From contig NZ_CABVMM010000005.1 in the NCBI RefSeq assembly GCF_902499555.1, positions 124,001 through 188,000 of the forward strand: a stretch of 64,000 nucleotides of DNA, read 5' to 3'. Source of the DNA: Mesonia oceanica. Its GTDB lineage: Bacteria > Bacteroidota > Bacteroidia > Flavobacteriales > Flavobacteriaceae. Position 1 is the stretch's first letter. Each line of letters opens with the position of its first letter. Under the pieces are notes generated by a model. It worked only from the letters and a program-made list of their open reading frames with translations, did no database searches and was not told the origin of the DNA. The translations under genes and the position numbers were made by a program. Shown piece after piece: positions 18,610-26,719 of this stretch.

Positions 18610-19243
18610 CGAAAACTTTAGGCCAGTTACCTTTGGTATTTACTTCAGACATCGATCCTACTTGAATGTATTCACCATTTACACCATCAACAGCAACGGT
18701 TTGCTTTTCTTGTGCTACTAAATCTTTATCTTGATCTTCTAAGATTAGACTTTTATCTACTTTTACTTCAAAAACCGGAATATAGTTTCCGTTTTTATAA
18801 GTTTTACCAGCCTCTAAATCGAACTTCTTATTATCTGTGTAAGGAATGAACATCATTTCCTTATACCTGTCTGAGTTTTTAAATAAAGAATCTTTAACTG
18901 GTGTATAGCCCAAAGTATCTATTAATACTTTAGATTTATATTGATCTACTCCCAATTGTTTGGTTCTTTCTTCATCTAATATGGTAGTATCTCTACGTTG
19001 AGTTACTGTAAATTCTGCAGTATCAATAAAAGTCACAAGGCTATCGAAATTTCCTGAAAATCTTCCGGTAATTGTTTTGTGTGCAAGCTCTGCCTGTCGA
19101 ATATCTTTTAATTTATCAATTACTTTTTGATACCTTTTATCTCTAACTTTATTAAATTGAATGGGTTCGTAAACCGAGTTAAAGGTGAAATAACCCAAAA
19201 CACCAATAACAACCCATAATAGTAATTGAATAACAAGTTTCAT
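18593..19243 (-). CDS. Membrane-anchored hypothetical protein (216 aa)
   Basis: A single N-terminal membrane segment (MKLVIQLLLWVVIGVLGYF, residues 1-19) is followed by a short Lys/Arg-rich helical stretch (about 33-60) and a soluble C-terminal domain, probably periplasmic. The first helix plus DKLKDIRQAELAHKTITGRF is reminiscent of type II/IV pilin-like proteins, but no prepilin cleavage site was seen. It is the first gene of the DUF3822-rsmD operon. A -7 box TAGATTTG on the minus strand lies at 19277-19284. Confidence 0.75.
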   Translation of the reverse strand: MKLVIQLLLWVVIGVLGYFTFNSVYEPIQFNKVRDKRYQKVIDKLKDIRQAELAHKTITGRFSGNFDSLVTFIDTAEFTVTQRRDTTILDEERTKQLGVDQYKSKVLIDTLGYTPVKDSLFKNSDRYKEMMFIPYTDNKKFDLEAGKTYKNGNYIPVFEVKVDKSLILEDQDKDLVAQEKQTVAVDGVNGEYIQVGSMSEVNTKGNWPKVFGDNDE

Positions 19244-19276
19244 CTTTTCTAGAAATTTAATTTAATTAGTTGTACG

Positions 19277-19284
19277 CAAATCTA
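19277..19284 (-). promoter_or_regulatory. -7 box, minus strand (divergent promoter)
   Basis: CAAATCTA on the plus strand reads TAGATTTG on the minus strand, matching TAnnTTTG. It lies 34 bases upstream of the ATG at 19243 and forms a divergent pair with the box at 19330. Confidence 0.5.
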
Positions 19285-19329
19285 CAATTTTTTTTTATTC
19301 GTAAAAGTTTCCAAGTCAAAAATCACCCT

Positions 19330-19337
19330 TATATTTG
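19330..19337 (+). promoter_or_regulatory. -7 box for the helicase gene
   Basis: TATATTTG matches the Bacteroidota -7 consensus 28 bases before the ATG at 19365. It covers the TTG at 19335 that would otherwise lengthen the coding region, which supports the ATG as the true start. Confidence 0.55.
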
Positions 19338-19364
19338 GTTTTATCAGAAACTTTAAACCCATTA

Positions 19365-20798
19365 ATGACGCCTAACGAATTTTACAAACTCTTAAAGAAC
19401 GATTTTCCTTTTACAGTAACTACACAACAAGATGTAGCTTTACAAAAATTGTCTAATTTTATTTTATCTGAAAAACCAGATCAATTATTTCTCCTCAAAG
19501 GTTATGCCGGAACGGGAAAAACTTCCATTATTGGTACAATTGTTAAAAATTTATGGAAAGTGAAAATGAGTCCGGTACTCGCAGCACCAACCGGACGTGC
19601 AGCCAAAGTAATGAGTAATTATTCTGGTTATCAAGCTCAAACTATTCACCGAAAAATATATTACCCTAAAAAAACCGGAGGAACCCAAGTGCAGTTTGTG
19701 CTTCAAAAGAATAAACATAAAAACACCATTTTTATTATAGATGAAGCTTCCATGATTTCAGATTATGGGGGAGATGCGAAACTATTTGATAATGGTTCGC
19801 TTTTAGACGATTTAATTGAATATGTCTATTCTGGTAGAAATTGCAAACTTATTTTTATTGGAGATACTGCGCAATTACCCCCAGTAAAATTAACTTTAAG
19901 TCCGGCACTCGATCAAGATAAACTTTCTTTAAGCTTTCAGAAAGACGTAGATCATATTGAATTAACAGAAGTGGTACGCCAGCAACAAGAGAGTGGAATT
20001 CTTTATAATGCTACTCTAATAAGGGAAGCTATTAAGGATCAATTTTTTGAAGATTTTAAATTTGAATTGGGTATTGCCGACGATTTTGTAAGACTGGTAG
20101 ATGGTTATGAAATTATGGATGCCATTAACGATTCGTATAGTGCTGGAGGCTACGAAGAAACTGCAATTGTAGTGAGGTCTAATAAACGTGCCAATATTTA
20201 TAATGAACAAATTAGAAGCCGAATATTATTTCAGGAAAATGAAATCGCTACCGGAGATTACTTAATGGTAGTTAAAAATAATTACTTCTGGATCAAGCCT
20301 AATTCTGAAGCCGGTTTTATTGCTAATGGGGATATTGTAGAAATACTGGAGATTTTTGAAATTGTAGATTTATATGGTTTTAGGTTTGCCGAAATAAAAG
20401 TACAAATGGTAGATTATCCCAAGATGCCAGCTTTTGAAACCGTAATTATGCTCGATACCCTAACTGTAAATGCTCCATCATTAAGCTATGAGCAATCTAA
20501 CGAGCTCTACCAAGAAGTCTTAAAAGATTATGCCGATGAGACTTCTAAGTACAAACGCTTTTTAAAGGTGAAGAATAATAAATACTTTAATGCATTACAG
20601 GTAAAGTTCAGTTACGCCATGACTTGCCACAAGTCACAAGGTGGACAATGGGATCATGTGTTTGTGGAACAACCTTATTTAAAAGAAGGAATTACGGAAG
20701 ATTATTTAAGATGGCTTTATACAGCTTGCACGAGGGCTAAGAGTAAATTGTATTTAATTGGATTTAAGGACGAATTTTTTGAAGAGGAAAAATTATGA
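19365..20798 (+). CDS. RecD-like AAA/superfamily 1 DNA helicase
   Basis: A 477-residue SF1B-type helicase. Walker A GYAGTGKTSII is at about 47-57, DEXX-box IFIIDEASMIS at about 127-137, IFIGDTAQLPP (motif III) at about 174-184, then the C-terminal UvrD_C_2-type motif AMTCHKSQGGQWDHVFVE (about 420) and YTACTRAKSKLYLIG (about 453). It is shorter than RecD of RecBCD and resembles Dda/RecD2-like single proteins. Such enzymes unwind DNA 5' to 3' in repair or recombination. I start it at the ATG at 19365 (MTPNEFYKLL) because the upstream TTG lies in a promoter box. Confidence 0.88.
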   Translation: MTPNEFYKLLKNDFPFTVTTQQDVALQKLSNFILSEKPDQLFLLKGYAGTGKTSIIGTIVKNLWKVKMSPVLAAPTGRAAKVMSNYSGYQAQTIHRKIYYPKKTGGTQVQFVLQKNKHKNTIFIIDEASMISDYGGDAKLFDNGSLLDDLIEYVYSGRNCKLIFIGDTAQLPPVKLTLSPALDQDKLSLSFQKDVDHIELTEVVRQQQESGILYNATLIREAIKDQFFEDFKFELGIADDFVRLVDGYEIMDAINDSYSAGGYEETAIVVRSNKRANIYNEQIRSRILFQENEIATGDYLMVVKNNYFWIKPNSEAGFIANGDIVEILEIFEIVDLYGFRFAEIKVQMVDYPKMPAFETVIMLDTLTVNAPSLSYEQSNELYQEVLKDYADETSKYKRFLKVKNNKYFNALQVKFSYAMTCHKSQGGQWDHVFVEQPYLKEGITEDYLRWLYTACTRAKSKLYLIGFKDEFFEEEKL

Positions 20799-20847
20799 TC
20801 ATCTCCTGTGATTTTTAGTATTTTTGAAAGCGTTTTAAAATAAAACA

Positions 20848-21600
20848 ATGTCAGCACAAAAAGATTCATTAAAAATAATAGCCATGATTCCTGCCCGTTA
20901 TCAAGCGAGTCGCTTTCCGGGAAAACTAATGCAGGATCTTGGTGGTAAAACGGTAATTACCAGAACTTATGAAGCAGCCATTAAAACAAAACTTTTTCAT
21001 GGAGTATATGTAGTAACCGATAGCCAACTTATTTTTAATGAAATTACTGAGCATGGAGGCAAGGCCATTATGAGTAAAAAGGAACATGAATGTGGAAGCG
21101 ATCGTATTGCTGAAGCCGTGGAAGATATGGAAGTTGATATAGTGGTAAATGTGCAAGGAGATGAGCCTTTTATAGAAAAAGAAAGTTTAGCAGAATTGTT
21201 ATCCGTATTTAAGGCGAAAGATGCTCATCAAATTGATTTAGCTTCATTAAAAACTGCTATAGAGACTGAAGAAGATATTGTGAATCCGAATCACGTAAAA
21301 GTGATTACCAATAAAAATGATTATGCTCTTTATTTTTCACGTTCTCCTATCCCGTATATAAGAAATAAAGAAGCAACAATTACTTATTATAAACACATAG
21401 GCATTTATGCTTTTCGAAAAAAGGCTTTAATGGATTTTTACCACTTACCAATGTTAAGCTTGGAAAACGCAGAAAAATTAGAGCAGCTTCGTTATTTAGA
21501 ATATGGAAAAAATATTAAAATGGTAGAAACTAATCTTAAAACCATAGGTATTGATACTCCTGAAGATTTGGAAAAAGCTCGAAAACTGTTAGCAAATTAA
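20848..21600 (+). CDS. kdsB: 3-deoxy-manno-octulosonate cytidylyltransferase
   Basis: A 250-residue enzyme that activates Kdo as CMP-Kdo for lipopolysaccharide inner-core synthesis in the cytoplasm. Signature segments are [16 protein letters not shown] (about 11-26), the nucleotide loop [14 protein letters not shown] (about 76-89), [11 protein letters not shown] (about 97-107) and [11 protein letters not shown] (about 161-171). The length is normal. Its stop overlaps the stop of the convergent photolyase gene by a few bases. Confidence 0.95.
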   Translation: MSAQKDSLKIIAMIPARYQASRFPGKLMQDLGGKTVITRTYEAAIKTKLFHGVYVVTDSQLIFNEITEHGGKAIMSKKEHECGSDRIAEAVEDMEVDIVVNVQGDEPFIEKESLAELLSVFKAKDAHQIDLASLKTAIETEEDIVNPNHVKVITNKNDYALYFSRSPIPYIRNKEATITYYKHIGIYAFRKKALMDFYHLPMLSLENAEKLEQLRYLEYGKNIKMVETNLKTIGIDTPEDLEKARKLLAN

Positions 21601-22907
21601 TTACTTACAGCTTTTTTATAAACTTTTAAACAGCGTTCACGGGCTTCTTTATGCTCCACTATAGGTTCTGGATAGTTATCTGTACCATATTCAGGTATCC
21701 ATTTTTTGATGTATTCTTCATCTTTATCGTATTTATCTTTCTGAGAAATGGGATTAAAAATCCTAAAATACGGAACCGCATCAACACCACTTCCCGCAAC
21801 CCATTGCCAATTGCCTACGTTGGAAGACATTTCATAATCCAATAGCTTTTCAGCAAAATAAGCTTCTCCCCAGCGCCAATCTATTAACAAGTGTTTGCAT
21901 AAAAAACTTCCTACCACCATTCTAACCCGATTGTGCATAAAACCAGATTCATTTAATTGTCGCATTCCTGCATCAACCAACGGATAGCCGGTTTTTCCTT
22001 CTTTCCATTTATTAAATTCGGTTTTGTTATTTCTCCATTCAATTCGATCATATTTTTTCTTGAAAGCATCGGTGACGGTTGCTGGGTAATGATAAAGAAT
22101 TTGCATAAAAAATTCTCTCCAAATTAATTCTTCAAAAAAGGTTTCATCTTTTACCTGAATCGCTTTTTTTACCATTTTTCTAATACTTACCGTACCAAAT
22201 CGTAAATGGACACTCAAACGGGAAGTACCTTCTTTTGCGGGTAAATTTCTTTGATCATCATATGCTCTCATCATAGTTTTTGTAACCGTATAATCCGGTA
22301 CTTCTATCGATGATTTTTTAAAGCCAATATCACTTAAAGAAAGATTGGGAAGTCGGGTGTTTTTAATGAGGTTATCTAGGTAATCGTTGGTGTAAAAAAT
22401 TCGTAATTTATCTTCTTTAAAATTACTCTTCCAGGTTTTCATATAAGGTGTGTAAACCAAGTAAGGATCACCATCATTTTTTACTACTTCATCTTTTTCA
22501 AAAATAACTTGATCTTTATAAGTAGTAAACTTTATCTCTTCTTTTTTTAGAAGATCACTTATTTTTTCATCTCGTTCTTTCGCATATGGTTCATAATCAC
22601 GATTGGTTACAACTTCAGCTATATTATAATCTTCAATTAGTTTTTTGAAAATTTCTTCAGGTTTTCCGTCAAACATAGCAATCGAGCTATCGTAATTTTC
22701 TTGAAGTTCTTTTCGCATTTTTTGTAATTCCTGAAAAATAAAACTCACCCGGGCATCATCTTTGGGTAAATCTTTTAATATTTCAGCATCAAAAATAAAA
22801 ATAGGCAAGACAGGAAAGTCTCCTTGCAAAGCTCTGTAAAATCCTATATTATCATCTAATCTTAGGTCACGTCTAAACCAAAAAACAGTGTATTTTTCTG
22901 TACTCAT
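21597..22907 (-). CDS. Deoxyribodipyrimidine photolyase / cryptochrome family
   Basis: A 436-residue flavoprotein of the DNA photolyase class. The N-terminal Rossmann antenna domain starts [15 protein letters not shown] (about 5-19). The FAD-binding domain has [55 protein letters not shown] and [21 protein letters not shown] start at the ATG at 22907, because this ATG overlaps the upstream SDR stop (TAATG). A 20-residue N-terminal extension in the longer frame has no photolyase character. It is the last gene of a three-gene operon with an SDR and an SRPBCC protein. Whether it repairs CPDs or acts as a cryptochrome cannot be told from the sequence alone. Confidence 0.92.
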   Translation of the reverse strand: MSTEKYTVFWFRRDLRLDDNIGFYRALQGDFPVLPIFIFDAEILKDLPKDDARVSFIFQELQKMRKELQENYDSSIAMFDGKPEEIFKKLIEDYNIAEVVTNRDYEPYAKERDEKISDLLKKEEIKFTTYKDQVIFEKDEVVKNDGDPYLVYTPYMKTWKSNFKEDKLRIFYTNDYLDNLIKNTRLPNLSLSDIGFKKSSIEVPDYTVTKTMMRAYDDQRNLPAKEGTSRLSVHLRFGTVSIRKMVKKAIQVKDETFFEELIWREFFMQILYHYPATVTDAFKKKYDRIEWRNNKTEFNKWKEGKTGYPLVDAGMRQLNESGFMHNRVRMVVGSFLCKHLLIDWRWGEAYFAEKLLDYEMSSNVGNWQWVAGSGVDAVPYFRIFNPISQKDKYDKDEEYIKKWIPEYGTDNYPEPIVEHKEARERCLKVYKKAVSN

Positions 22908-23602
22908 TATTGAAGGTTTAAGGTTGAAAGTCCGCCATCTAGTCCTAGAATTTGACCGGTCATCCAATTACTCTCCTCACTTAATAAAAATTTAGTCATT
23001 TTTGCTATATCTTCTGGCGTTCCTATTCGCTTTAAAGGATGGCGTTCTGCCATTTTCTGTTTCTTTTCTTCTTTATTTAAAAGTTTTTCGGCAAGCTGAG
23101 TATCGGTTAGGGAAGGGGCAATTACATTTACCCGAATGTTGGGTGCAAATTCTGCAGCTAAAGATTTAGCAAAACCTTCAATGGCTCCTTTGGATGCAGC
23201 AATGCTGGTGTGAAAAGGCATTCCAACTTTTACGGCTACGGTACTATAAAACACCAAACTAGCTTGATCTGCGTTTTTTAATTTAGGAAGTAAAGCATTG
23301 ACTACTTTTATCAATGAAAGAAAGTTAAGCTGAATTTCTTCTTCAAAATCTTTTGGTTTCAGCATTTTAAAAGGCTTTAAATTAATGCTTCCGGGAAAGT
23401 AAGCCAAACCGTCAATAGTTTCAGGTAAGTCTAGCTCTTCTGCCTGATCTTTTAAAACATCAAATGCTAAGTGTTCAACTTCTAAACCAGAAAGATTCTC
23501 CTTACTTCTCGAGCATACAAAAACTTTATTGTCTTTTTCTAATAATTTTGCAGTTGCTAAACCAATTCCTTTGCTTCCTCCAATTAATACTATATTTTTC
23601 AT
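22907..23602 (-). CDS. SDR-family protein lacking the catalytic tyrosine
   Basis: A 231-residue short-chain dehydrogenase fold. The NAD(P)-binding motif GGSKGIGLA is at 8-16 and an FPGS substitute for the NNAG motif at about 69-72. The active-site Ser is probably Ser120. In the YxxxK motif, however, the segment reads HTSIAASKGA: Lys138 is present while the Tyr position is Ile134. The C-terminal end GQILGLDGGLSTL is typical. It may be a non-catalytic or altered SDR. It starts three bases after the SRPBCC stop and overlaps the photolyase start by one base. Confidence 0.9.
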   Translation of the reverse strand: MKNIVLIGGSKGIGLATAKLLEKDNKVFVCSRSKENLSGLEVEHLAFDVLKDQAEELDLPETIDGLAYFPGSINLKPFKMLKPKDFEEEIQLNFLSLIKVVNALLPKLKNADQASLVFYSTVAVKVGMPFHTSIAASKGAIEGFAKSLAAEFAPNIRVNVIAPSLTDTQLAEKLLNKEEKKQKMAERHPLKRIGTPEDIAKMTKFLLSEESNWMTGQILGLDGGLSTLNLQ

Positions 23603-23604
23603 TC

Positions 23605-24066
23605 TTAATATTTTCCAAATAATTCTTCCAACTTTTCTTTTCTATAACTAAAAATTTCCTCTAGCTTATTTTTTACTAAAAAAGGATGTACCATTCTACC
23701 CAATATTCCAAAAGGAAGTTTGTAATGGATAATGTCTTCCATCTCTATACCATCACTAATTTCTTTTATAAAATGTTTGTGGTGCCATAGCTTATAGGGA
23801 CCAAATCGCTGTTCATCTACAAAAAACTCGTTTTCTTTTACATGGGTGATTTCGGTGACCCATTTTGTTTTTATCCCTGCTACCGGAGTAACTATATACT
23901 GAATGACCTGTCCTTGGTACATTTTTCTATCGGCCCCATCTATAATATCGAATCCCATATAATCTGGAGTGATGATTGATAAGTTGGAAGGGTCTGAAAG
24001 AAACTCCCATGCCTTTTCTTTAGTAATGGGAAGTTTTTGGGTTTTATGGAGTTTATATATCTTCAT
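23605..24066 (-). CDS. SRPBCC-family protein
   Basis: A 153-residue START/Bet v1-like small-ligand-binding fold. The N-terminus has the typical strand and helix pattern KLHKTQKLPITKEKAWEFLS, then DPSNLSIITPDYMGFDI, and the end has the long C-terminal helix. Proteins of this group are often annotated as cell-division-inhibitor-like and are frequently found next to an SDR and a photolyase, as here. Ligand and function are unknown. It is the first gene of the three-gene operon and is divergent from the lipoprotein gene. Confidence 0.85.
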   Translation of the reverse strand: MKIYKLHKTQKLPITKEKAWEFLSDPSNLSIITPDYMGFDIIDGADRKMYQGQVIQYIVTPVAGIKTKWVTEITHVKENEFFVDEQRFGPYKLWHHKHFIKEISDGIEMEDIIHYKLPFGILGRMVHPFLVKNKLEEIFSYRKEKLEELFGKY

Positions 24067-24138
24067 AGCTGAAAAATAATCTATATTTTGTTCAGTTTTT
24101 AAAAAAATAAGTTAAACAAAAGTTATAGTTTAAAATTA

Positions 24139-24146
24139 TATATTTG
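24139..24146 (+). promoter_or_regulatory. -7 box for the lipoprotein gene
   Basis: TATATTTG matches TAnnTTTG and lies 19 bases upstream of the ATG at 24166. Confidence 0.5.
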
Positions 24147-24165
24147 AATAAATTATAAATTGAGG

Positions 24166-24678
24166 ATGAAAAGACACTTATTAACTATTATTTGTATTGT
24201 TTTTTTAGTGAGTTGTAAAAGTCAATATGTAAACTTAGAAAAAGATCAAGTTTTTAAGTTGTCTTCAGATTGTCCCAAAGAAGGAAAATGTAAGGTAGAG
24301 GTTAAAGATGAATTCACCTATGAACTAGAGAAGGGAAAAGGCGGAGTGATTAATCCTGTTTTTAAAGAAAATACAGAAACCAAGCTTTTTATTTTTACTT
24401 ATAGTAAAACTAAAAATAAAGAACTTACAGACGATTTTTATCAAGAGAAAATACTTTTTATTTTACCCTATAAAATTGAAGAAGGGGAATATAGTGGAAA
24501 CGATTTAAAGGATTTTAATATAAGTTTTGGTAAATTTTGTTTTTGCCGGGATGTAGCAGGTTATTATCCTATAAAGACCGGAACGTTAAAAATTACTAAG
24601 GATGAGATAGACTTTACATTCACGGTAGAGTTAGACCAGCAAAAGATAAAACATATAAGTTTTAAAATACCTCAATAA
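24166..24678 (+). CDS. Hypothetical lipoprotein (170 aa)
   Basis: A secreted, lipid-anchored protein. The signal peptide MKRHLLTIICIVFLVSCKSQ has a lipobox VSC with Cys17, which should place it in the inner or outer membrane. The mature part is beta-rich and Lys/Glu-rich, with a Cys pair near the start (SDCPKEGKCKVE) and a C-FCRDVAGYYP segment near residue 125 with two more cysteines. The family is not recognised. I start at the ATG at 24166 rather than a TTG six bases upstream, because the ATG gives a clean signal peptide. Confidence 0.75.
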   Translation: MKRHLLTIICIVFLVSCKSQYVNLEKDQVFKLSSDCPKEGKCKVEVKDEFTYELEKGKGGVINPVFKENTETKLFIFTYSKTKNKELTDDFYQEKILFILPYKIEEGEYSGNDLKDFNISFGKFCFCRDVAGYYPIKTGTLKITKDEIDFTFTVELDQQKIKHISFKIPQ

Positions 24679-24693
24679 TTAAGTATCATTTAT

Positions 24694-24701
24694 TATTTTT
24701 G
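24694..24701 (+). promoter_or_regulatory. -7 box for the DUF2911 gene
   Basis: TATTTTTG matches TAnnTTTG, 25 bases before the ATG at 24727. No -33 TTG was found at the usual distance. Confidence 0.45.
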
Positions 24702-24726
24702 AGAAAACCTTAAACAATCAAAATTT

Positions 24727-25572
24727 ATGAAAAAAACTATTTCACTGTTCCTTTTTGTACTTGCAGCATTATCTATACAAGCGCAGGTAGAAACTCCTCA
24801 GGCAAGTCCACATGGTAAAATTTGGCAAAAAGTAGGATTAACAGATGTTACCGTAGAATATTCTAGGCCTTCTATGCGTGGCCGTGAGATTTTTGGTGAC
24901 CTTGTTCCGTTTGATAAAAAATGGAGAACAGGAGCTAACGAAAACACTACCATATCTTTTTCTGATGATGTGAAGATTGATGGGGAAACCCTTCCTAAAG
25001 GGACCTATGCCATCTATACGGTTCCTCATGAAAATAATTGGGAAGTAATGTTTTATAAAAAAACAGATAATTGGGGGTTACCTCAACAATGGGATAATGC
25101 TGAAGTAGCTTTATCTACTAAGGTTAATGTAAGTGATATGCCTTTTAATATGGAAACATTCACTATTGTTATCGATGAATTAACAAATGATTCGGCAATG
25201 TTGAATTTTCTTTGGGCAGATGTAGTTACTTCTTTAAAATTTGAAGTTCCTACAGAAGCTAAAGCTATGGAAAGTATTGAAGCTACCCTTGATGGCCCAT
25301 CTGCAAGAGATTATTATTCTGCAGCAGATTATTACTATATGAGTGACAAAGATCTTAATCAAGCTTTACAATGGATGAATAAGGCCATTGAAAGTGAAGA
25401 TAGTCCTGCATTTTGGATGTTGCGTAAAAAATCTTTGATTGAAGCTAAATTAGGAAAGAAGAAAGACGCCATTAAAACAGCTCAAGCTTCTTTAAAAGCT
25501 GCTAAGGCTGCAGGAAATGACGATTATGTAAAAATGAATGAAGATTCCCTAAAAGAGTGGGGAGCTATGTAA
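24727..25572 (+). CDS. DUF2911 domain protein, secreted
   Basis: A 281-residue exported protein of unknown function. The signal peptide is MKKTISLFLFVLAALSIQAQ (1-20). The DUF2911 domain (about 25-170) has its hallmark segments EYSRPSMRGREIFG, PFDKKWRTGANENTTISF and LPKGTYAIYTVPHENNWEV. The C-terminal part (about 190-281) is helical and Ala/Lys-rich, and looks like one or two TPR-type repeats (NQALQWMNKAIESEDSPAFW). DUF2911 proteins are widespread in Bacteroidota; the role is not known. A strong terminator follows. Confidence 0.9.
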   Translation: MKKTISLFLFVLAALSIQAQVETPQASPHGKIWQKVGLTDVTVEYSRPSMRGREIFGDLVPFDKKWRTGANENTTISFSDDVKIDGETLPKGTYAIYTVPHENNWEVMFYKKTDNWGLPQQWDNAEVALSTKVNVSDMPFNMETFTIVIDELTNDSAMLNFLWADVVTSLKFEVPTEAKAMESIEATLDGPSARDYYSAADYYYMSDKDLNQALQWMNKAIESEDSPAFWMLRKKSLIEAKLGKKKDAIKTAQASLKAAKAAGNDDYVKMNEDSLKEWGAM

Positions 25573-25592
25573 TTTCATTTTTAAATGATAAT

Positions 25593-25622
25593 AAAAAAGG
25601 TGCTTTTTTAAGCACCTTTTTT
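25593..25622. terminator. Intrinsic terminator, bidirectional
   Basis: A 13-bp stem AAAAAAGGTGCTT with AAGCACCTTTTTT around a T4 loop. With A and T runs on the two sides it can end both the DUF2911 gene and the convergent oxidoreductase gene. Confidence 0.88.
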
Positions 25623-25624
25623 AT

Positions 25625-26602
25625 TTAATAACTCAATCCAATATCTTTCCGAATTTTGTCAAGTAAAGAAATAAGATTTAAGCTTTTTTCAAAAGTCATA
25701 ACAGTACTCTCTTTTCTTTTTTGAGCTAGCATTTTTTGAACATGAATTGCTTCATAGTTATAACCTAAAGTCTCTACAGGAAATTCAATTACCTTTTTTT
25801 CTTTATTTTTTTGGGTAATCTCAACAGTACTTGGAGGTTCGTGAAAACGTTCGGTAAGTTTTACCGTAGCTTTTTCAAATTCAATAATACATTCCGTTGG
25901 AGTTTGTTTAAGGAATGTACTTTTTAAATTGGCTATAGCTCCATTTTTGTATTTAAATGTAATAGAACATCTTGAATCTACGCCTGTTTCGCTCATTTTT
26001 GCAACAGCTTCGATTTTATCAGGCATTCCAATTAAAGTCATGGCAGCAAAAACCGGATAAATACCAATATCCAATAAACTGCCACCACCTAAGTCTTTAT
26101 TAAATAAACGCTTATTTTCATCGTATGGGGCTTTAAAACCAAAATCAGCCGTTAATGATTTTATTTTACCATATTTCTTTTTTTCTATAAGCTTTAAAAC
26201 ATATTGATAATGAGGTACAAAATGCGTCCATAAAGCTTCCATAAGAAACACATCTTCAGCTTTGGCAGTGGCGATCATTTCTTCTACTTCGGTTGTATTC
26301 ATTCCGAAGGCTTTTTCACATAAAACTGCTTTCTTAGCTTTTAGGCATTCAATGCTTATATCTTTATGAAAAACATGGGGTGTTGCAATATAAACAATAT
26401 CCACATCTGGATCATTGATTAACTCACTATAGCTCCCATAGAATTTATCAGCATAAAAATCTTCAGCAAATGCTTCTGCTTTTTGTAGCGATCGACTGGC
26501 AACAGCTTTTAGATTAGCATTTTTGATACTTTGTAGATCAATCGCAAATTTTCTAGCAATTTTACCTAGTCCAATAATTCCCCAGTTATAGTTAGTTTTC
26601 AT
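25625..26602 (-). CDS. Gfo/Idh/MocA-family oxidoreductase
   Basis: A 325-residue NAD(P)-dependent oxidoreductase, probably acting on a sugar or polyol derivative. The Rossmann start is WGIIGLGKIARKFAIDL (about 6-22). The family motif is CEKAFGMN at about 96-103, where EKP is more usual (Lys97 present, Pro replaced by Ala). LGGGSLLDIGIYPV (about 169-182) carries the Asp and Tyr of the DIGIY segment typical of trans-1,2-dihydrobenzene-diol/1,5-anhydro-fructose-type members. The substrate cannot be named. It stands alone between a terminator and the symporter gene. Confidence 0.9.
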   Translation of the reverse strand: MKTNYNWGIIGLGKIARKFAIDLQSIKNANLKAVASRSLQKAEAFAEDFYADKFYGSYSELINDPDVDIVYIATPHVFHKDISIECLKAKKAVLCEKAFGMNTTEVEEMIATAKAEDVFLMEALWTHFVPHYQYVLKLIEKKKYGKIKSLTADFGFKAPYDENKRLFNKDLGGGSLLDIGIYPVFAAMTLIGMPDKIEAVAKMSETGVDSRCSITFKYKNGAIANLKSTFLKQTPTECIIEFEKATVKLTERFHEPPSTVEITQKNKEKKVIEFPVETLGYNYEAIHVQKMLAQKRKESTVMTFEKSLNLISLLDKIRKDIGLSY

Positions 26603-26669
26603 ACAATTTAATTTTGATGAAGTGAAATACTTTTCAATTCCAATACTAAATTAAGAAATAATAGTAAGA

Positions 26670-26715
26670 TGAGATGCTGTGTCAAGTTTGCCTGTCGGAA
26701 ATACAGGTTTATAAT
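26670..26715. repeat. Degenerate interspersed repeat
   Basis: GAGATGCTGTGTCAAGTTTG followed by the hairpin CCTGTCGGAAATACAGG. It resembles the 3' half of the repeat at 5333-5400 (CTGCCGGAAGGGCAG hairpin). It lies between two minus-strand genes. Confidence 0.45.
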
Positions 26716-26719
26716 AATT

